Shown: positions 15,373 to 23,307 of the stretch, in pieces
Position numbering within the stretch: the first letter of the stretch is position 1
Layout of the letters: each line of letters starts with the position of its first letter
Assembly: GCA_016194585.1 (NCBI GenBank)
Contig: JACQBG010000028.1
Coordinates: 62,001-126,000 of the forward strand
Reading direction: 5' to 3'
DNA from: Gemmatimonadota bacterium
GTDB taxonomy: Bacteria > Gemmatimonadota > Gemmatimonadetes > Gemmatimonadales > Gemmatimonadaceae
DNA length: 64,000 nucleotides
Position numbers and translations under genes: made by a program
Notes under the pieces: model-generated
Told to the model about the DNA's origin: nothing
Database searches by the model: none
What the model saw: only the letters and a program-made list of their open reading frames with translations

Positions 15373-16208
15373 ATCCGTGCGATCTCACCCGGCGAAGCGC
15401 CGCGAAGCACCAAGATTACAATTCGATTAAGTCACGCCTCCAATTGGCCGAAATCGGTCGAATTTGGCCCAAATCCAGCCACAGTGTAACGACGATACAT
15501 CGCTGCTTGCGAAAAAGTGTGCCGTCGCGCTTTCGACCGTGTTTTGTAAAGCTTCACGCATGTCGATAGTCAGCAACCACTTAGAGCTGAATATCAGTTC
15601 TCAAGAAATCGACTATTGACTTAATTCGTAAAGGCGGAGTTAGGTATGTAGAGGCGACACTCCGATGGATCGCCTTCCCGACCCCGACGCCGTGCCCACC
15701 AGAGCGGTCGCCTGAGCGACCGCACCGCGCACCTGCGGCGCCCTGACGTACAGTCGCGACTCCCTGACGCACAGTCGCGACTCCCACCGCTCCAATCGTC
15801 GGTCCGTCGTGTTTAGCTGACCCCCCGGCGTCTTCAGCTGACCCCCCCCGGCGCGGGCAGCTGACCCTCCCTCGTCGGCAGCTGACCCTCCCTCGTCGGC
15901 AGCTGACCCTCCCTCGCCGGCAGCTGACCCTCCCTCGCCGGCAGCTTACCCTCCCTCGCCGGCAGCTGCCCCCCCATCGTCGGCAGCTGACCCGCCATCG
16001 TCGGCAGCCGACCCTCCCTCGTCGGCAGCCGACCCTCTCTCGCCGGCAGCTGACCCTCCCTCGCGCACAGCTGACCCTCCGGTGCGCACAGCGACCACGC
16101 CGTGTGCATCAACTCCGACTCCTCGATACAAATCCCGGCCGACGTGGCGGACGCCAGCGTCGGCCGTTTCCGTAGGGCGTCCACCCTTTCCCAATTGAAG
16201 GAGGAAGT
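15373..16208. other. Gene-free region with lower GC and tandem repeats
   Basis: About 840 bp without a convincing gene. The first ~280 bp are markedly AT-rich for this genome and contain a TTGACT hexamer near 15620, but no clear RNA gene. Two 21-bp repeats (containing ACAGTCGCGACTCC) lie at about 15745-15785, followed by the larger minisatellite at 15826-16085. An AAGGAGGA ribosome site at the right end belongs to the gene at 16209. Long frames on the minus strand here are products of the repeats. Confidence 0.6.
15826..16085. repeat. 21-bp minisatellite, about 12 units
   Basis: Tandem 21-bp units of the type CGGCAGCTGACCCTCCCTCG, with variants at a few positions (GTC/GCC, CTGACC/CCGACC, CCTC/CATC). 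Units at both ends are more diverged. Because 21 is a multiple of three, the minus strand reads as a heptapeptide repeat (REGQLPA/T) without stops. No start site, ribosome site or homologous flanking protein supports real translation. Confidence 0.85.
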
Positions 16209-16952
16209 ATGAACCGCCAGCAGCAGTCTTCCGCGCAGACCCTCTCCCGGGCGCAGCAGTTCCTCGACCGTCACGCCGACGTCGTCGGCGCGATCAACCA
16301 GACGGACGCCCGTCGAACGCTCGACGCCGCGGTCGCCGCGACGGACACCACCGTCACCGAACAGGGGACGCGGGTCCGCGACATCAGGGGCGAGACGCAC
16401 CGCCAGAGCGACCTCGAGGCCGAGCTCGTGGGGCGCCACATGGTGCCTATCGCGAAGTTCGCCCGCGCACAGCTCACCGGCGTGCCGAACTTCGCGGCGC
16501 TCATCCCCAACGTGAACAAGACGACCGGGACGCGCCTCTATCAGGCCGCGATGGCGATGGCGGCCGCCGCCCAGCCGTACGCGGCGCAGTTCCCGGCCCC
16601 CACGTTCGCCGGCGATTTCATCACCCGGCTGCGCGACGCCGCGGTCGCGGTGAAGCACTCGGTCGCGGTGCGTGCCGACAAGCGCGTGCAGCGCATCGGC
16701 GCGACGACGCAGCTCGCGCGATCGCTGGCGAAGGGACGCACGGCCGTCCTGACGCTCGACGCACTGCTCGTGCACGTGCTGCACGATGATCCGCGCCTGG
16801 CCGAAGAGTGGCGCGTGGCCAAGCGCATCGGCGGGCTGCCGGGGCGCACCAAGGCGGGCAACACGGCCAACGCGGCCGGCACCGCTGCGACCACCCCCAC
16901 CTCCACCTCCACCTCCACCTCCACCACCGGAGGGCTCCAGAAAGTCGCCTAG
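16209..16952 (+). CDS. Protein of unknown function, 247 aa, with Thr/Ser tail
   Basis: ATG 16209 has a strong ribosome site (AAGGAGGA, 16198-16205), so expression is likely. The protein is soluble and mostly helical: RAQQFLDRHADVVGAIN, then ELVGRHMVPIAKFARAQL, AAMAMAAAAQPYAAQF, and RVQRIGATTQLARSLAKGR. The pattern recalls uncharacterised proteins I associate with Gemmatimonadota and Acidobacteria, but I cannot name a family. The end is low complexity (TTPTSTSTSTSTT, from repeated ACC TCC codons) and probably disordered. It lies alone between the minisatellite and a strong terminator. GC content is higher than in the restriction genes and close to the host average. Confidence 0.8.
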   Translation: MNRQQQSSAQTLSRAQQFLDRHADVVGAINQTDARRTLDAAVAATDTTVTEQGTRVRDIRGETHRQSDLEAELVGRHMVPIAKFARAQLTGVPNFAALIPNVNKTTGTRLYQAAMAMAAAAQPYAAQFPAPTFAGDFITRLRDAAVAVKHSVAVRADKRVQRIGATTQLARSLAKGRTAVLTLDALLVHVLHDDPRLAEEWRVAKRIGGLPGRTKAGNTANAAGTAATTPTSTSTSTSTTGGLQKVA

Positions 16953-16975
16953 CTGAACGACACCCCGTGCCACGA

Positions 16976-17014
16976 CGCGAGCGGCCACCGATGTCTGGTG
17001 GCCGCTCGCGTTTT
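16976..17014 (+). terminator. Intrinsic terminator after the 247-aa gene
   Basis: A perfect 14-bp stem (16976-16989 with 16997-17010), 7-nt loop, followed by TTTT. It closes the single-gene unit 16209-16952 just before the right flank of the island. Confidence 0.85.
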
Positions 17015-17045
17015 CCGTTTCGGCGCTCCGCACTGCCGCCGCCGC

Positions 17046-17150
17046 GGGATGCTCGTCGCTACTTTTCTTGTGGTGCGGCGGTCGCATGCGCGCGCACCCG
17101 GCGGGCTGGCGCCCGCCGTCCATCCTGTGGAGAACGCAATCAATGAGTGA
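17046..17150 (+). pseudogene. 3' remnant of a CPBP-family gene
   Basis: In the frame of 17049, the codons read GMLVATFLVVRRSHARA, then PGGLAPAVHPVENAINE and a stop. This parallels the true CPBP C-terminus at 6617-6709 (GMVVATLLVVRGSRAG, then YALSVLPVENDA). Nothing upstream of 17046 continues the match; a terminator lies there instead. It therefore looks like a leftover of a second, diverged copy of the CPBP gene. Confidence 0.75.
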
Positions 17151-17216
17151 CATCATCGCGGTGGTCGGCGCGGGCCAGATGGGGAACGGGATCGCGCACG
17201 TCTGCGCGGCCGCTGG
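17046..17216 (+). repeat. Right copy of the diverged direct repeat flanking the island
   Basis: Contains a CPBP tail remnant (GMLVATFLVV onward, ending TGA at 17148-17150) joined to the 5' end of the intact hbd gene, in the same order as at 6617-6783. This copy keeps the complete hbd gene but lacks the CPBP gene head; the left copy is the reverse. It is the right edge of the island. Confidence 0.75.
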
Positions 17217-17991
17217 CCTGAGCGTGACGTTGATCGACGTGTCGGCCGAGGCGCTCGCGCGCGGCAAGGGCACGATCGAGAAGAACCTCGACCGGCAGGT
17301 GAAGAAGGGGACGCTCGACGCGGCGGCCAAGGACGCGACGCTCTCGCGCATCGCCACGAGCACGGACCTCGGCGCGGTCGCGAAAGCGACGTTCGCCATC
17401 GAGGCGGCGACCGAGAACCCGGCGCTCAAGTTCAAGATCTTCGGTGATATGGACAGGCTCGCCCCGGAAGGCGCCATCCTCGCCACCAACACGAGCTCCA
17501 TCTCGATCACCGAGATCGCCGCCAAGACCAAGCGCCCAGGCCACGTGATCGGCATGCACTTCATGAATCCCGTGCCGGTGATGCAGCTCGTCGAGATCAT
17601 CCGCGGGCTCGCGACGAGCCACGAGACGCTCGAACGCACCGTCGCGCTCGCGAAGACGGTGGGGAAGACCCCGGTCGAGGCGAACGATTTCCCGGGCTTC
17701 ATCGCCAATCGCATCCTGATGCCGATGATCAACGAGGCGGTCTACTGCGTGATGGAGGGGGTCGGCACCCCCGAGGCCGTCGACACGGTGATGAAGCTCG
17801 GGATGAACCACCCGATGGGGCCGCTCGCGCTGGCCGACCTGATCGGGCTCGACACCTGTCTCGCGATCCTCGACGTGCTGCACGACGGGCTCGGCGACCC
17901 GAAGTACCGCGCCTGCCCGCTGCTCCGGAAGTACGTCGCGGCCGGCTGGCTCGGACGCAAGTCGGGACGCGGATTCTACGAATACAAGTGA
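17143..17991 (+). CDS. hbd: 3-hydroxybutyryl-CoA dehydrogenase
   Basis: NAD(P)-dependent interconversion of acetoacetyl-CoA and 3-hydroxybutyryl-CoA in C4/fatty-acid metabolism. The 282 residues contain the dinucleotide-binding GAGQMGNGIAHV at the N-terminus, catalytic residues in the family segments NTSSISITEIA and HFMNPVPVMQLVEII, and the C-terminal helical domain with NHPMGPLALADLIGLD and GRKSGRGFYEYK. ATG 17143 gives the standard start and overlaps the CPBP remnant. Together with the thiolase (4562) and the acyl-CoA dehydrogenase just downstream it would form a short-chain acyl-CoA pathway, now interrupted by the island. A broken copy of its 5' end is at 6706. Confidence 0.95.
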   Translation: MSDIIAVVGAGQMGNGIAHVCAAAGLSVTLIDVSAEALARGKGTIEKNLDRQVKKGTLDAAAKDATLSRIATSTDLGAVAKATFAIEAATENPALKFKIFGDMDRLAPEGAILATNTSSISITEIAAKTKRPGHVIGMHFMNPVPVMQLVEIIRGLATSHETLERTVALAKTVGKTPVEANDFPGFIANRILMPMINEAVYCVMEGVGTPEAVDTVMKLGMNHPMGPLALADLIGLDTCLAILDVLHDGLGDPKYRACPLLRKYVAAGWLGRKSGRGFYEYK

Positions 17992-18039
17992 CCGGACGCG
18001 TGTGAACGCGACGCGCCCGATGACCGTAACTGAGAGCAG

Positions 18040-19203
18040 ATGACCGACGCAGCGCTGACGCCCCTGACCCCCGAGCAGTCCGAGATCCAGCGGATGGCCC
18101 GGGACTTCGCGCGCAACGAACTCGCGCCGCACGCCGCGGCGTGGGACCGCGACTCGTACTTCGAGCCCACGCTCACGCCCCGCCTCGGCGCGCTCGGCTT
18201 CCTCGGGATGCTCCTCCCGGAGGCGTACGACGGCCTCGGACTCGACGCCCTCACCTACCTCCTCGCCCTCGAGGAGATCGCGGCCGCCGACGCATCGGCG
18301 GCCGTTTTGATGTCGGTGCACAACTCGCTCCCCACGCAGATGATCCTGCGGTTCGGCAGCGAGGCGCAGCGCGAGCGCTGGCTCCCGCCGATGGCGCGCG
18401 GCGAGCTGCTCGGCGCGTTCGCGCTCTCGGAGCCCGACGCCGGCTCCGACGCGGCGGCCCTTCGCACGCAGGCCGTGCGCGACGGCGACCATTGGGTGCT
18501 CACGGGCACCAAGGCGTGGGTCACGAACGGCAACCACGCCGGCGTGATCGTCGCGATGGCCCGCACCGACACGCCGGAACTGCGGCGCGGCGGACGCGGC
18601 ATCTCGGCGTTCATCGTGACCCCCGACCTCCCCGGCTTCGCCGTGGGGAAGAAGGAGAACAAGCTCGGGCTCCGCGCGTCGCCGACCGTGCAACTGAACT
18701 TCGACCAGTTGCGCGTCCCCGCCGACCGGCTGCTCGGCGAGGAAGGGCAGGGTTTCGTGTACGCCATGCAGTCGCTCGAGCACGGGCGGCTCGGGATCGC
18801 CGCGCAGGCGGTGGGGATCGCGCGGCGCGCACTCGAGCTCGCGACGGCGTACGCGAGCGAGCGCAAGCAGTTCGGCACGCCGATCCACGACTTCCAGGCC
18901 ATCCAGTTCAAGCTCGCCGACATGGCGACGAAGGTCACCGCGGCGCGCGCCGTGCTGCACGCCGCCGCGGCGATGAAGGACCGGGGCGAGAGTCCCGGCG
19001 CGTACGCGTCGATGGCCAAGCTGCTGGCGAGCGAGGCCGCGATGTGGGTCACCACGCAGGCGATCCAGATCTACGGCGGGTACGGCTACACGACGGAGTT
19101 CGACGTGGAACGGCTGTTCCGCGACGCGAAGGTCACCGAGATCTACGAAGGGACGTCCGAGATCCAGCGCATCGTCATCGCGCGGTCGCTGACGCACCGG
19201 TGA
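18040..19203 (+). CDS. Acyl-CoA dehydrogenase (short-chain type)
   Basis: FAD enzyme that introduces the 2,3-double bond in acyl-CoA, passing electrons to ETF. It has 387 residues with the usual three-domain pattern: helical N-domain (EQSEIQRMARDFARNELAP), middle beta-domain with FALSEPDAGSDAAA and TGTKAWVTNGNHA, and C-terminal helical domain with ASERKQFGTPI, IQIYGGYGYTTEFDVERLFRD cut by FAD-contacting residues, and the catalytic Glu in EIYEGTSEIQ. It starts at ATG 18040, 48 bp after hbd. The neighbours suggest butyryl-CoA/crotonyl-CoA chemistry, but a branched-chain acyl substrate is equally possible given the leucine dehydrogenase next door. Confidence 0.93.
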   Translation: MTDAALTPLTPEQSEIQRMARDFARNELAPHAAAWDRDSYFEPTLTPRLGALGFLGMLLPEAYDGLGLDALTYLLALEEIAAADASAAVLMSVHNSLPTQMILRFGSEAQRERWLPPMARGELLGAFALSEPDAGSDAAALRTQAVRDGDHWVLTGTKAWVTNGNHAGVIVAMARTDTPELRRGGRGISAFIVTPDLPGFAVGKKENKLGLRASPTVQLNFDQLRVPADRLLGEEGQGFVYAMQSLEHGRLGIAAQAVGIARRALELATAYASERKQFGTPIHDFQAIQFKLADMATKVTAARAVLHAAAAMKDRGESPGAYASMAKLLASEAAMWVTTQAIQIYGGYGYTTEFDVERLFRDAKVTEIYEGTSEIQRIVIARSLTHR

Positions 19204-19297
19204 CCGGCGCGGCGCCGCGCGAGCGGCGTCGCAACCGGGCGCCGTTCCGATCGCTCCACCCCGGCAGCACAGATCATCACTCCATCCGGATGAATCC

Positions 19298-20374
19298 ATG
19301 AAGGTCTTCGACACCCTTTCCGAACTCGGCCACGAACAGGTCGTGCTCTGCCACGACAAGTCGACCGGCTACCGCGGCATCATCGCGATCCACGACACGA
19401 CGCTCGGTCCCGCCCTCGGCGGCACCCGCTTCTGGAATTACGAGAGCGACGACGCGGCGATCACCGACGCGCTGCGCCTCTCGCGCGGCATGACCTACAA
19501 GAACGCCGTCGCGGGGCTCAACCTCGGCGGCGGCAAGTCGGTCATCATCGGCGACAACCGCACGGCGAACCGCGAGATGATCTTCCGCGCGCACGGCCGC
19601 TTCGTCGAATCGCTCGGCGGCCGGTACGTGACGGCCGAGGACGTCGGCACGGGCACGGCCGACATGGACTACGTGCACATGGAGACGGAGTACGTCGCCG
19701 GGCTCGCCAACAAGTCGGGCGACCCGTCGCCGGTCACGGCGCGCGGCGTCTTCCGCAGTATCCAGGCGTCGGCGCAGCACCGCTGGGGCTCGTCCGACCT
19801 CAAGGGGAAGACGGTCTCCATCATGGGGTGCGGCAACGTCGGCCGGTATCTCGCGAAGGAACTCACCGCCGTCGGCGCGAAGCTCGTCGTGAGCGACATC
19901 CGCCCCGACAAGGTGCAGGCGGTGGTCAAGGAGTGCGGCGCCACGGCGGTCGACGGCGACGCCATCTACGCGCAGAAGGCCGACATCTTCGCCCCCTGCG
20001 CGCTCGGCGGCATCCTCAACGACGACACGATCCCGAAGCTCCAGGTCGAGATCGTCTGCGGCGGCGCCAACAACCAGCTGCTCGAGCCGAAGAAGCACGG
20101 CGAGGCGCTCGAGAAGCGCAACATCCTCTACGGCCCCGACTTCGTCGCCAACGCCGGCGGCGTGATCAACGTGTACTCCGAGCTCGCCGGCTGGACGCAC
20201 GAGCGGTCGCTCCGCAAGGCCGACGAGATCTTCGACACGCTCCTCGGCGTCTACGCGATCGCGAAGGAAGACGGCATCCCGACTTACGTCGCCGCCGACA
20301 AGCTCGCCGAGAAGCGGCTCGCGGCGGTGCGCGGGCTCACCAAGACGTGGCCGCAGTGGCCGCGAAAGAGCTGA
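19298..20374 (+). CDS. Leucine dehydrogenase (Glu/Leu/Phe/Val dehydrogenase family)
   Basis: Reversible oxidative deamination of branched-chain amino acids with NAD+. At 358 residues the length fits leucine/valine dehydrogenases rather than the longer glutamate enzymes. The substrate-domain motif [12 protein letters not shown] holds the catalytic Lys; an ALGGTRFW segment precedes it. The Rossmann domain has [14 protein letters not shown]. Later motifs include [11 protein letters not shown] and [11 protein letters not shown] 19298 is the family-normal start. Next to an acyl-CoA dehydrogenase it suggests branched-chain amino acid breakdown or branched fatty-acid precursor supply. Confidence 0.93.
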   Translation: MKVFDTLSELGHEQVVLCHDKSTGYRGIIAIHDTTLGPALGGTRFWNYESDDAAITDALRLSRGMTYKNAVAGLNLGGGKSVIIGDNRTANREMIFRAHGRFVESLGGRYVTAEDVGTGTADMDYVHMETEYVAGLANKSGDPSPVTARGVFRSIQASAQHRWGSSDLKGKTVSIMGCGNVGRYLAKELTAVGAKLVVSDIRPDKVQAVVKECGATAVDGDAIYAQKADIFAPCALGGILNDDTIPKLQVEIVCGGANNQLLEPKKHGEALEKRNILYGPDFVANAGGVINVYSELAGWTHERSLRKADEIFDTLLGVYAIAKEDGIPTYVAADKLAEKRLAAVRGLTKTWPQWPRKS

Positions 20375-20376
20375 CC

Positions 20377-20826
20377 ATGGCCGAGCGCATCCCGATCGCC
20401 TCCGACCACGCCGGCTTCGAGATGAAGGAGAAGCTCAAGGCGCGGCTCACCGCGCTGGGCTACGACGTGCAGGACATGGGCACGTCGTCGGAGGCGTCCA
20501 CCGATTATCCCGACTACGCGCACCCGCTCGCCGAGGAGGTCTCGACGGGCGAGGTGAAGCGTGGCGTGCTGCTCTGCGGCACCGGGCTCGGCATGAGCTA
20601 CGCCGCCAACCGGCACGCGCACGTGCGCGCCGCCGTGGCGTGGAACGCCGACGTCGCGCGGCTCGCCCGGCAGCACAACGACGCGAACATCCTCGTGCTC
20701 CCCGCCCGCTGCATCAGCGAGGCGGAGGCCGAGACGATCCTGCAGGTCTGGCTCGACACTCCGTTCGAAGGCGGACGCCACGAACGCCGCGTCGAGAAAA
20801 TCGAACTCGAGGAACCTCCGAAATGA
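20377..20826 (+). CDS. rpiB: Ribose-5-phosphate isomerase B
   Basis: Interconverts ribose 5-phosphate and ribulose 5-phosphate in the pentose phosphate pathway. A 149-residue RpiB/LacAB-fold protein starting [14 protein letters not shown], with the substrate-binding ASDHAG motif, [12 protein letters not shown], and the anion-hole/active-site sequence [16 protein letters not shown] containing the catalytic Cys. ATG 20377 lies 2 bp after the leucine dehydrogenase stop, and the end overlaps glyA by ATGA, so the three are likely co-translated. Coupling of rpiB to glyA is a common bacterial arrangement. Confidence 0.95.
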   Translation: MAERIPIASDHAGFEMKEKLKARLTALGYDVQDMGTSSEASTDYPDYAHPLAEEVSTGEVKRGVLLCGTGLGMSYAANRHAHVRAAVAWNADVARLARQHNDANILVLPARCISEAEAETILQVWLDTPFEGGRHERRVEKIELEEPPK

Positions 20827-22103
20827 GTGGCTGGCCCCAGTGGGACCGCGCCGAACCCGGCGCCGCACTCCGCGCGACCGACCCCGACATCGCCCGGCTC
20901 ATCGTCGAAGAGACGGCGCGCCAGGAGCACGGTCTCGAGCTCATCGCCAGCGAGAACTTCGTCTCGCCGGCGGTGCTCGAGGCGATGGGTTCGCCGCTCA
21001 CCAACAAGTACGCCGAAGGACTTCCCGGCAAGCGCTACTACGGCGGCTGCGAGGTGGTCGACCAGGTGGAACAGCTGGCGATCGACCGCGCCAAGCGGCT
21101 CTTCGGCGCCGACCACGCGAACGTGCAGCCGCATTCGGGCGCCTCGGCGAACTGGGCCGTGTACATGGCGTTCCTCAAGCCCGGCGACACGGTGATGGGG
21201 CTCGACCTCTCGCAGGGCGGGCACCTCACGCACGGCTCGCCGGTGAATTTCAGCGGGCTGCTCTACAAGATCGTGTCGTACGGCGTGAACGACGAAGGGC
21301 TCATCGACTACGACCGCATGCGCGCGCTCGTGCGCGAGCACAAGCCGAAGATGCTCATCGCCGGCTACAGCGCGTACTCGCGCGTCGTCGACTTCGCGGC
21401 GTTCGCCGAGGCGGCCAAGGAAGTGGGCGCCATCCTGCTCGTCGACATGGCGCATTTCGCCGGCCTCGTCGCCACGGGACACTATCCCTCGCCCGTGCCG
21501 CACGCCGACGTCGTCACGACGACCACGCACAAGACGCTGCGCGGCCCGCGCGGCGGTCTCATCCTCTGCAAGGCCGAGCACGCCAAGGCCATCGACAAGG
21601 CCGTCTTCCCCGGCACGCAGGGCGGCCCGCTCGAACACGTGATCGCCGCCAAGGCCGTCTCGTTCAAGGAAGCGCTCGAACCGTCGTTCACCGACTACTG
21701 CGGCCGCATCGTCGCCAATGCGCGCACGCTCGCCGCGGCGCTCGCCACGCGCGGCTACCACATCGTGAGCGGCGGCACCGACAACCACCTCATGCTGGTC
21801 GACCTGCGCTCGAAGAACCTCACCGGCAAGGTCGCCGAGCAGGCGCTCGACCGCGCCGGCATCACCGTGAACAAGAACACCGTGCCGCGCGAGACGCAGT
21901 CGCCGTTCGTGACGAGCGGCATCCGCATCGGCACGCCGGCCGTCACGACGCGCGGCATGGGCGCCGCGGAGATGGAGACGATCGCCACGCTCATCGACCG
22001 CGTGCTCGTCGCGCCCGACGACGCGGCGGTGGCGGCGGCGGTGAAGGCCGACGTGAAGCGGCTGACGGCGAAGTTCCCGCTCTACTCGGCGGCCACCGCC
22101 TGA
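20823..22103 (+). CDS. glyA: Serine hydroxymethyltransferase
   Basis: PLP enzyme converting serine and tetrahydrofolate to glycine and 5,10-methylene-THF, the main one-carbon source. The 426-residue frame begins at ATG 20823 in overlap with rpiB. Conserved features are [38 protein letters not shown], and the PLP-lysine motif [16 protein letters not shown] (Schiff-base Lys in THKT). The C-terminal domain includes [14 protein letters not shown]. It ends just before a perfect palindromic terminator shared with the convergent pilin gene. Confidence 0.97.
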   Translation: MSGWPQWDRAEPGAALRATDPDIARLIVEETARQEHGLELIASENFVSPAVLEAMGSPLTNKYAEGLPGKRYYGGCEVVDQVEQLAIDRAKRLFGADHANVQPHSGASANWAVYMAFLKPGDTVMGLDLSQGGHLTHGSPVNFSGLLYKIVSYGVNDEGLIDYDRMRALVREHKPKMLIAGYSAYSRVVDFAAFAEAAKEVGAILLVDMAHFAGLVATGHYPSPVPHADVVTTTTHKTLRGPRGGLILCKAEHAKAIDKAVFPGTQGGPLEHVIAAKAVSFKEALEPSFTDYCGRIVANARTLAAALATRGYHIVSGGTDNHLMLVDLRSKNLTGKVAEQALDRAGITVNKNTVPRETQSPFVTSGIRIGTPAVTTRGMGAAEMETIATLIDRVLVAPDDAAVAAAVKADVKRLTAKFPLYSAATA

Positions 22104-22125
22104 GGCTCGCGGTCCCATCGCGTAC

Positions 22126-22155
22126 GGGGCCGGCCGGATGCATCCGGCCGGCCCC
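22126..22155. terminator. Bidirectional terminator between glyA and pilin gene
   Basis: A perfect 30-nt palindrome (two 15-nt arms centred on ATGCAT, arms GGGGCCGGCCGG and complement) lies between convergent genes. T-tracts are poor on both sides (TCTC on the plus strand), but the stem is very strong. Confidence 0.75.
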
Positions 22156-22182
22156 TCTCACATCGGCGAACGCCGCGCCGGC

Positions 22183-22557
22183 TCACTGACAGACGACGGC
22201 GCCGTCCGGACTGATCGTCGACCCGAACCGGATGCGACACGTGTGCGTGGTCGCCGCGTGCGATGCGAACGCCCGCCAGCCACTCGCGGTGACGCTGTAG
22301 ATGCGGATCGTGACGCCCGCGGAGGCCTTGTACGTCGTGCCGAGGCTCGTGGTCGAGGTGGCGTACACGTCGCCGTTGTCGTTGTAGTACGCCTCCTGCG
22401 CCGTCGCGACGGTGCGGAGGTCGCTGCGCATCGACGTGATGTAGGCCTGCTCCTTGGTGTTCGCGAACTTCGGGATCGCGATGGCGGCGAGGATGCCGAT
22501 GATGACGACGACGATCAGCAGTTCGATGAGGGTGAAGCCGGTGCGGTTCGGAGTCAT
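22183..22557 (-). CDS. Type IV pilin-like major subunit
   Basis: A 124-residue prepilin that would be cleaved by prepilin peptidase and assembled into type IV pili or a type II pseudopilus. The class III leader is MTPNRTG, followed by the mature N-terminus FTLIELLIVVVIIGILAAIA with Glu5 and a hydrophobic N-terminal helix. The globular part is short, with TSMRSDLRTVATAQEAYY and two C-terminal cysteines (in HTCRI and VVCQ) that could form the D-loop disulphide. Upstream on the same strand is a sigma-54-like promoter. No assembly genes are nearby, so it is a solitary pilin locus. An AGGA ribosome site precedes the ATG. Confidence 0.92.
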   Translation of the reverse strand: MTPNRTGFTLIELLIVVVIIGILAAIAIPKFANTKEQAYITSMRSDLRTVATAQEAYYNDNGDVYATSTTSLGTTYKASAGVTIRIYSVTASGWRAFASHAATTHTCRIRFGSTISPDGAVVCQ

Positions 22558-22634
22558 CTACGGTTCCTGTCACGTACCCGGCCGTGTGCGATCGGGGGTG
22601 TCGTGCACGGCGAGGGCTTGCTGACGGAGCGGCG

Positions 22635-22651
22635 TTGCAAGCGGCTTGCCA
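22635..22651 (-). promoter_or_regulatory. Sigma-54-type -24/-12 promoter for the pilin gene
   Basis: On the minus strand the sequence is TGGCAAGCCGCTTGCAA. GG and GC are 10 bp apart, and the match to TGGCAC-N5-TTGCA is nearly complete. The start site would be near 22625, giving a leader of roughly 68 nt. Type IV pilin genes in many bacteria are sigma-54/PilR-dependent. The same bases form a short dyad, so a repressor site is an alternative. Confidence 0.55.
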
Positions 22652-22700
22652 CGTCGGAAGCGCCATCGCAACCGGTGGCAGGACAACGAGTTGGCATGAT

Positions 22701-22712
22701 GGTTACGTAACC
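22701..22712. promoter_or_regulatory. 12-bp palindrome, possible operator
   Basis: GGTTACGTAACC is perfectly self-complementary and sits in the middle of a divergent intergenic region, upstream of the sigma-54-like element of the pilin gene. It could bind an activator or repressor dimer; which protein is unknown. Confidence 0.35.
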
Positions 22713-22907
22713 TCTATCCAGACGCGGAAAGGCGCGCTGCGCAACAGGTGGCACAGTGCGTCACGCGCCTGTCCGGAGATGGTGCGCTGGCGCGACGTCG
22801 CGGTGTGATGTAGCTCACCGGATCTCCGCCGCTCCGTTGTGCGCTACGCCCCCGCCTTTCATCATTCACCGTGAACGCGCCGGCTGCCGGCGCCCGCACC
22901 CCGCGAC

Positions 22908-23294
22908 ATGTCCGAACTGGCGTTCCGTGATGGCGTGATGGACAGGATCCTGCTGCGCGAGCCCCGGTTCACGGAGCCCGCGTACCTGTTCGTGCTCGCC
23001 GCGCTCGAGTACTGCCAGGCGCGGCTCCCGCAGCGCCGCCACCTGTCGGGCCGGGAGCTCGCCGAGGGGTGCCGCGACCTCGCGCTCGAGCGCTACGGCG
23101 TGCTCGCGCGCATGGTGCTGGAGCACTGGGGGGTGACGTCGACGGCTGACATCGGCGACATCGTCTTCACGCTCGTCGACCTCGGGCTGCTGCTCACCGA
23201 GTCGAACGACACGCGCGCCGATTTCGTCGGCGTCTACGAGTTCGCGCACGCCTTCGAGCGCGACTACCCGTGGAACCGGACCTCGGCCGCATGA
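22908..23294 (+). CDS. Minf_1886-family protein, 128 aa
   Basis: A short cytosolic protein matching the uncharacterised Minf_1886 (TIGR04138-like) pattern: DRILLREPRFTEPAYLFVL, then LEYCQARL with an RHLSGRELAEGCRDLALERYG segment, VLEHWGVTSTADIGDIVF and LLTESNDTRADFVGVYEF. The function of the family is unknown; it occurs widely in Planctomycetes-Verrucomicrobia, Gemmatimonadota and Deltaproteobacteria-type genomes. ATG 22908 is the natural start. It ends 13 bp before the NAD(P)HX repair gene, so it begins the 22908-26609 transcription unit. Confidence 0.8.
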   Translation: MSELAFRDGVMDRILLREPRFTEPAYLFVLAALEYCQARLPQRRHLSGRELAEGCRDLALERYGVLARMVLEHWGVTSTADIGDIVFTLVDLGLLLTESNDTRADFVGVYEFAHAFERDYPWNRTSAA

Positions 23295-23307
23295 CGCGGC
23301 GCGACTG

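Larger units (their letters stand above)
22558..22907. other. Divergent intergenic region of the pilin gene
   Basis: Holds the sigma-54-like promoter of the pilin gene (22635-22651), a perfect 12-bp palindrome GGTTACGTAACC (22701-22712), and presumably a promoter for the genes starting at 22908. No further coding frame is convincing. Confidence 0.6.

Noticed and set aside
15826-16085. CRISPR array
   Set aside because: Units are contiguous 21-bp tandem repeats without unique spacers, and no cas genes are present.
6706-17150. Integrative element with tRNA-type attachment sites
   Set aside because: The flanking copies are long, diverged and within protein genes, and no integrase was found; recombination with related DNA is a better explanation.
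15834-17732. 632-aa minus-strand frame ending in heptapeptide repeats
   Set aside because: Spans antisense of hbd, a terminator, the 247-aa gene and the minisatellite. The repeat peptide is a by-product of the 21-bp period, with no start signal.
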